Positions 57,156 through 57,272 of a DNA stretch of 57,272 nt are shown one piece after another; position 1 is the first letter of the stretch, and every line of letters starts with the position of its first letter. The translations under genes were made by a program, and so were the position numbers. Under the pieces are notes generated by a model that saw nothing but the letters and a program-made list of their open reading frames with translations, ran no database searches and had not been told where the DNA came from. The DNA is taken from assembly GCA_013202495.1 (NCBI GenBank), contig JABMQQ010000047.1, positions 1 through 57,272 on the forward strand, given 5' to 3'. This DNA is from Fidelibacterota bacterium (GTDB lineage Bacteria; Fidelibacterota; UBA8477; JABMPR01).

Positions 57156-57272
57156 CTAGTTGACGGAGTCTTTCAAACCTTTACCAGCTTTAAAACGAGG
57201 AACGTTCATTGCAGGAACATTGATCGGTTCACCTGTACGAGGGTTACGAGCAACTCTAGCTGCACGAGCTGA
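57156..57272 (-). CDS. HU-family DNA-binding protein (C-terminal part)
   Basis: The window edge cuts the gene; 38 residues remain. They read [20 protein letters not shown] and [12 protein letters not shown], the DNA-binding arm and end of HU/IHF proteins. The RNPRTGEP loop contacts the DNA minor groove and carries the conserved Pro that kinks DNA. HU is a small abundant nucleoid protein. It is followed by a strong terminator. Confidence 0.96.
   Translation of the reverse strand, partial: SARAARVARNPRTGEPINVPAMNVPRFKAGKGLKDSVN

Overview
The window is a 57 kb piece of a bacterial chromosome of moderate GC, densely packed and mostly coded on the minus strand. No rRNA, tRNA, CRISPR array or intact insertion sequence was seen. 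Six complete proteins end in the YPNPFNP-type C-terminal sorting domain typical of type IX secretion-like cargo, and a seventh, cut by the left edge, very probably does too. Together with LVIVD propellers, CSLREA-type beta-helix proteins, CotH/lamin-tail proteins and purple TAnnTTTG-like promoter elements being absent or weak, this fits the FCB group, most likely Candidatus Marinimicrobia (Neomarinimicrobiota) or a close relative. The taxonomic call is an inference from protein style only.

Layout. (1) 1-14458, minus: four giant secreted surface proteins. Two are LVIVD propeller plus beta-helix paralogues, one is a CBM-like/cohesin/beta-helix protein, and one is a propeller with cohesin-dockerin-cohesin. 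(2) 14459-25663: a manganese exporter MntP with a possible operator, another sorted protein, a PLD-family enzyme, a 1557-residue CotH/lamin-tail/beta-helix protein, and an SSADH-like dehydrogenase. (3) 26036-30402: an amino-acid permease that appears to start at ATT, a hybrid histidine kinase directly behind it, and a DUF4442 hotdog protein. (4) 30403-33978, minus: an overlapping housekeeping operon of CtpA-type protease, thymidylate kinase, an unknown membrane protein and RsmI. (5) 34024-38239, minus: a three-gene saccharopine-pathway lysine degradation operon (lysine-ketoglutarate reductase, saccharopine dehydrogenase, aminoadipate semialdehyde dehydrogenase). (6) 38461-41142, minus: a TolB-like protein and the overlapping group DUF971, small membrane protein, YbjQ and TrmH. 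(7) 41314-55709, minus: a probable peptidoglycan scavenging or recycling operon with a two-domain glycosyltransferase, an ASKHA sugar kinase, SpoIID/LytB, NamZ (DUF1343), GH18, a second NamZ, AmpG, a sodium:solute symporter and a UMF1-type MFS transporter. (8) 56006-57272, minus: alanine racemase and the C-terminus of an HU protein.

How it works together. In region 7, lipoprotein NamZ exo-muramidases and a secreted GH18 of the DGVNIDFE type could trim glycan strands alternately. AmpG would import the products and the kinase would phosphorylate the freed amino sugar; alanine racemase next door supplies D-Ala. The AmpG carries an extra periplasmic Calx-beta/Ig-like domain that I do not know from described AmpG proteins. 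Two genes (26036 permease, 50321 GH18) have strong Shine-Dalgarno sequences ahead of ATT and ATC codons and lack any usable ATG/GTG/TTG start, while their conserved N-termini (APC motif, signal peptide) lie upstream of the first canonical start.
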